The position numbers and the translations under genes are program-made. Under the pieces are notes generated by a model that was given only the letters and a program-made list of their open reading frames with translations, was not told the origin of the DNA and did no database searches. Positions 61,028-64,000 of a DNA stretch of 64,000 bases are shown piece after piece (the first letter of the stretch is position 1; the number at the start of each line of letters is the position of its first letter). This stretch comes from Eopsaltria australis. Taxonomy: Eukaryota > Chordata > Aves > Passeriformes > Petroicidae. The DNA lies in contig JAVTVJ010000372.1 of NCBI GenBank assembly GCA_034509425.1, positions 1,364,001 through 1,428,000 on the forward strand, given 5' to 3'.

Positions 61028-63769
61028 CTCTCTGTCCTCTTCCCTCAAAATTAGTTTTCTTTCAAAACTTGTTTTATTATTGATTGTCTCCATTACTTTG
61101 GAAAACAATCCTTCTAGATACTTTGAAAGGAAAGTCCCTCCTCAGTAGAAATCTGAAGAATGTATCTTGAGAAAAGGCAATTTTTTTGAAAATGGAAGGG
61201 AAAACAGGCAATATAAAAATGTACATAGGAATACACTTCTATATCTGTCCATGGCATGAGCAGTGTTTTAAAAAGCTTTAGAATGAAGATACACAAACAG
61301 GTACTGGTTAGGTAATTTTTGGTTACTGGAAAAGTATTTCCCATGAAAGGTCAATTTGAGTACAGTATGTCAAAGGAATAGGGATCATTAAGAAAGCTGG
61401 TGAGAAGTCATGCAGCTGATTTGGAAGAAAGGGTTGCAGAGCAGAATCAAGGCTTGTTCCCTTACAATCTGATGAAGGAGGAACATGTTTGTTCAATAGG
61501 GATTTTAGTGCAAACCTAGTAGGGAGTTACACTGACAAAAAGCAGTGTCTGGACCACTGGGGGCTTTTAAGAGTTCCCTGTTGGCCACAGCAAAGCATTT
61601 GTGTCCCAGAGAAAAGTTTCAAGATATGATTCATCACCACATTTTACTGTGCTTTCAAACTGCTCTGTCACCCATAGGAAGAGCAGTTCTATCCTGACAA
61701 ATGAGCTGGAATTGTGCAGAAGTATCTGGCTTGACACTCCCAAGGGGTGCTGTCCAGTTTTAGCTGCACCCTTGTGAGGGGTGGTAAGTTAATTTGAAAT
61801 ATTGTTTTAGCATAAGGAATTTATATCCTTCATTATTGTCTGCCCTATTTTTTTCTCTCTTTTATGCTTGTGGTTACTTGAGCTTTTGTACCTCTGATGT
61901 GAACCAACACCCTTCCACACATCTCAAAAGCCACTGGAAATGTAATGTGAACAGTAGTTTGTAAATTAAATATGCTTAAGTAGCAGAAAACTGCAGTAAC
62001 TAAGGGTGATATATGGACTTGGAAGACTAAATCTAACTTTGTGGATTCAATTATAATTACAGCTGTATTAGCTGGCGCATTGGCAAGACGAACCTGCCAA
62101 GACTGGCTTGCTAGAAACCGAAGGAAGGCTGACCACATCATCAAAGAATAGCTCAGTGATGACATCGTACCTGCAGCTCTCCAGCTGATGGCCCACAGGT
62201 CCAGCTGAAGACACTAGCTGGTTTTTTGGGAGGCATCAAACAGAAAGGATGATGGTTTGCTGCCAGGGTCAATGGCAAGAGGGATGTTTCCCCTTAGCAA
62301 GTTTAGGGAAGTCTCCAGAACAAAGAAGGGGAAATTACAAAAATATATTGGATTTTGGAGGTGTCAGAGCCAGGTTACAGTTACTTATTAGGGAGGAAAG
62401 GTTCAGAAATGCAGTGCTTAACACTCTCTCCAGCTCTGCTAAACTATTTATGAAGAGCTAACTATAATTAGAAATCCAAATTTGAAAAATGGTAAACCAA
62501 AAATTTACTTTAAAAGTGGGCAGATGGCCAACACTTTTTACTGAGCAGCACTGGAATGTTAATGCAGAACATACGCAAAACTGTTATGAAAAAAAATACA
62601 CCTCTTTAATGTTAATATTCAAATAGAATGAATGATCATTGCAGTAGGCACCAACTGGGAATCAGCATAAGTCCCTGAGTACTGGAAATCCACTATATGT
62701 TACAGGATAAATTGGTACTGACAGAGCCAGTTTGAGAAAATTTTTTGCAGGAAAAAATCTGAAAGGGAGGAGAAAACAAAATTTTTCTTGCAGAATGAAT
62801 GAAACTGTTTTGTCAGTTAGTAGGAACTAGAATAATACTTGTCTAATTCTACTTTTTTCTTTAAAGTGCCTTTGATCTAAAGTGAATATTATGTGTATAA
62901 ACTCATACAAATACTGGAATTCGTGAATAATCTACATAATTGCTTTCCCAACCTGGTTCATCCATTTGGTTAAGGTTTAAAAAAATAATCACCTAAATCA
63001 CTGGTCTGATTTTGTCCTCCAACACCTACTCACATGGAATCGTAGGGAGAATTTATGGTGGGTGGAATGTAATTATCTGACCTGGAATTTACCCAGAACA
63101 TGAGGTGAATAATACAAGGCTTTCCAGGCACCTATTTCACTTACTGATCATTGTTTCTCTATGTCTTGATGATGAGTAAGCCAAAATTACTGGGGTGAGA
63201 AATGGTGTAAAATATTTCAAAGCCTGTATGCAAAGCTTACTGCTGTACTTTGGCAACAGCCACATCAGAAAGGCTCTGTTCAATCAGAATGCTTGGTAGT
63301 GGCTTCTCCTGAGTGAAGGGGGTCCCATTACAGAGAGTTGTGGCACAAAGCCCAGAGAGGAAACCTCTGCTGGGTTTGTGTGACTTCTCTCCAGGTCCAA
63401 CCTGAGCATCTCTGCATCCTGCTTCTAGAAAGGACAACTCATGTGAGTGACTCTGGCTGCAGTCAACCAGGTCCAGCCACTGCTTTTGGCTCTGTCTCAG
63501 TGCTCTTGTTAGAGCTAAAAGTGAAGCTGGTTATGGAAAGGGCAAAGAGGACCTGCGTGCATGGAAGGAAAGGATTAAATAGAGAGGATGTTCCTTTCAA
63601 GTGAGCGAGGAGAATATCAAGTCAAGAGCTAAAGGGAGAAGGGGATCAAACTGTTATTAAAATGAAATTGTGTCACTCAAGATGAAACACAAACCTTTGT
63701 CATATCACTGAAAAACTGCACAGTGCATTCCCATCTTGAATTTAGGTCTGGTCCTGTGTCCACAAAAAT
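61028..63769. other. Unique DNA without a recognised gene
   Basis: No transposon is recognised. A plus-strand frame at 61984-62151, open without a start codon, is discussed in the findings. The 63237-63604 interval is open in short frames on both strands, with no domain seen. Confidence 0.45.
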
Positions 63770-64000
63770 CCATAGGAAAACTTAGGAAAATACAAAGGAA
63801 AGCAACAGAAGTGATCAGAGATATGGAACAACAGTGACACAATGAAACACAGAAACTAGAAAAAACTCAGTTGAGAGAGGATATAAAATCATGTTCTGTG
63901 TGAAATTCAGGTGCACAAAACAATTTGTTCACTAGAAGAGGAATTATTTTCATTTGTATTTCAAAAATAGAAGTATCAGATGAAAGTATCAGGTAGGAGA
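63770..64000 (+). mobile_element. Ancient CR1-like LINE relic, cut by the window edge
   Basis: AATACAAAGGAAAGCAACAG, AGTGATCAGAGATATGGAAC, a decayed deletion-ridden middle, then GAGAGAGGATATAAAATCAT and GTTCACTAGAAGAGG follow the order of an old CR1 3' region ('aggaaggcaaccaaagtgatt... ggatatgatagaggtctataaaatcatg'). The match is by eye and highly diverged. The element probably continues past 64000. Confidence 0.55.

Noticed and set aside
60761..61148. Arg/Glu-rich minus frame and Ser/Leu-rich plus frame
   Set aside because: Pure products of the TTCTC/TTTCTC repeat, with units that lack stops in several frames.
1..64000. CRISPR arrays, bacterial operons, ribosome-binding sites, replication origins
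   Set aside because: The sequence is vertebrate nuclear DNA. No regularly spaced short repeats with unique spacers or prokaryotic gene packing are present.

Overview
This window looks like vertebrate nuclear DNA, most likely from a bird. The base composition is AT-rich and CpG-poor. It carries two clearly recognisable chicken-repeat-1 (CR1) LINE 3' ends and two retroviral LTRs whose sequence style is typical of avian endogenous retroviruses (a class III/ERVL-like one and an ERVK-like one). The bird assignment is firm. A neoavian, possibly songbird, source is inferred only from the look of the LTRs. No bacterial-type gene organisation, rRNA, tRNA, CRISPR array or operon is present.

Layout. 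1-6.9 kb: AT-rich DNA with no supported gene. 6.9-8.0 kb: a sense-strand CR1 3' end, followed after about 20 bp by a complete solo LTR on the minus strand with intact 5-bp target-site duplications. 8-25.7 kb: mostly unique DNA, with an old CR1 relic near 14.1 kb, a MIR-like SINE-core relic near 23.1 kb and a homeodomain-site-rich block near 18.5 kb. 25.8-26.4 kb: a second, better preserved CR1. 32.3-32.7 kb: a minus-strand LTR. 33-51 kb: unique AT-rich DNA with homopolymers, a 26-bp palindrome and short tandem duplications. 51.8-56.7 kb: a more structured interval with a foldback MITE-like relic, a CAG microsatellite, a degenerate ~185-bp tandem array, a long pyrimidine tract and another MITE-like relic. 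57-64 kb: unique DNA, a long TTCTC/TTTCTC tract, and an ancient CR1 relic running off the right edge.

Coding content. I recognise no protein-coding gene. Most open frames are what chance gives in about 60% AT DNA. A few open frames are bounded by good splice signals (17462-17621 and 36081-36268 on minus; 47095-47382, 14883-14946 and 30662-30806 on plus). They are listed as low-confidence exon candidates. The first two share a compatible splice phase and are the best pair. The simplest reading is a gene desert or the inside of very long introns, with transposon relics and probable conserved non-coding elements.

I found no convincing new biological system. The observations most worth checking are the degenerate tandem array with E-box palindromes at 54.9-55.5 kb, the GGA repeat lying where the solo LTR should start transcription, and the minus-strand exon pair.
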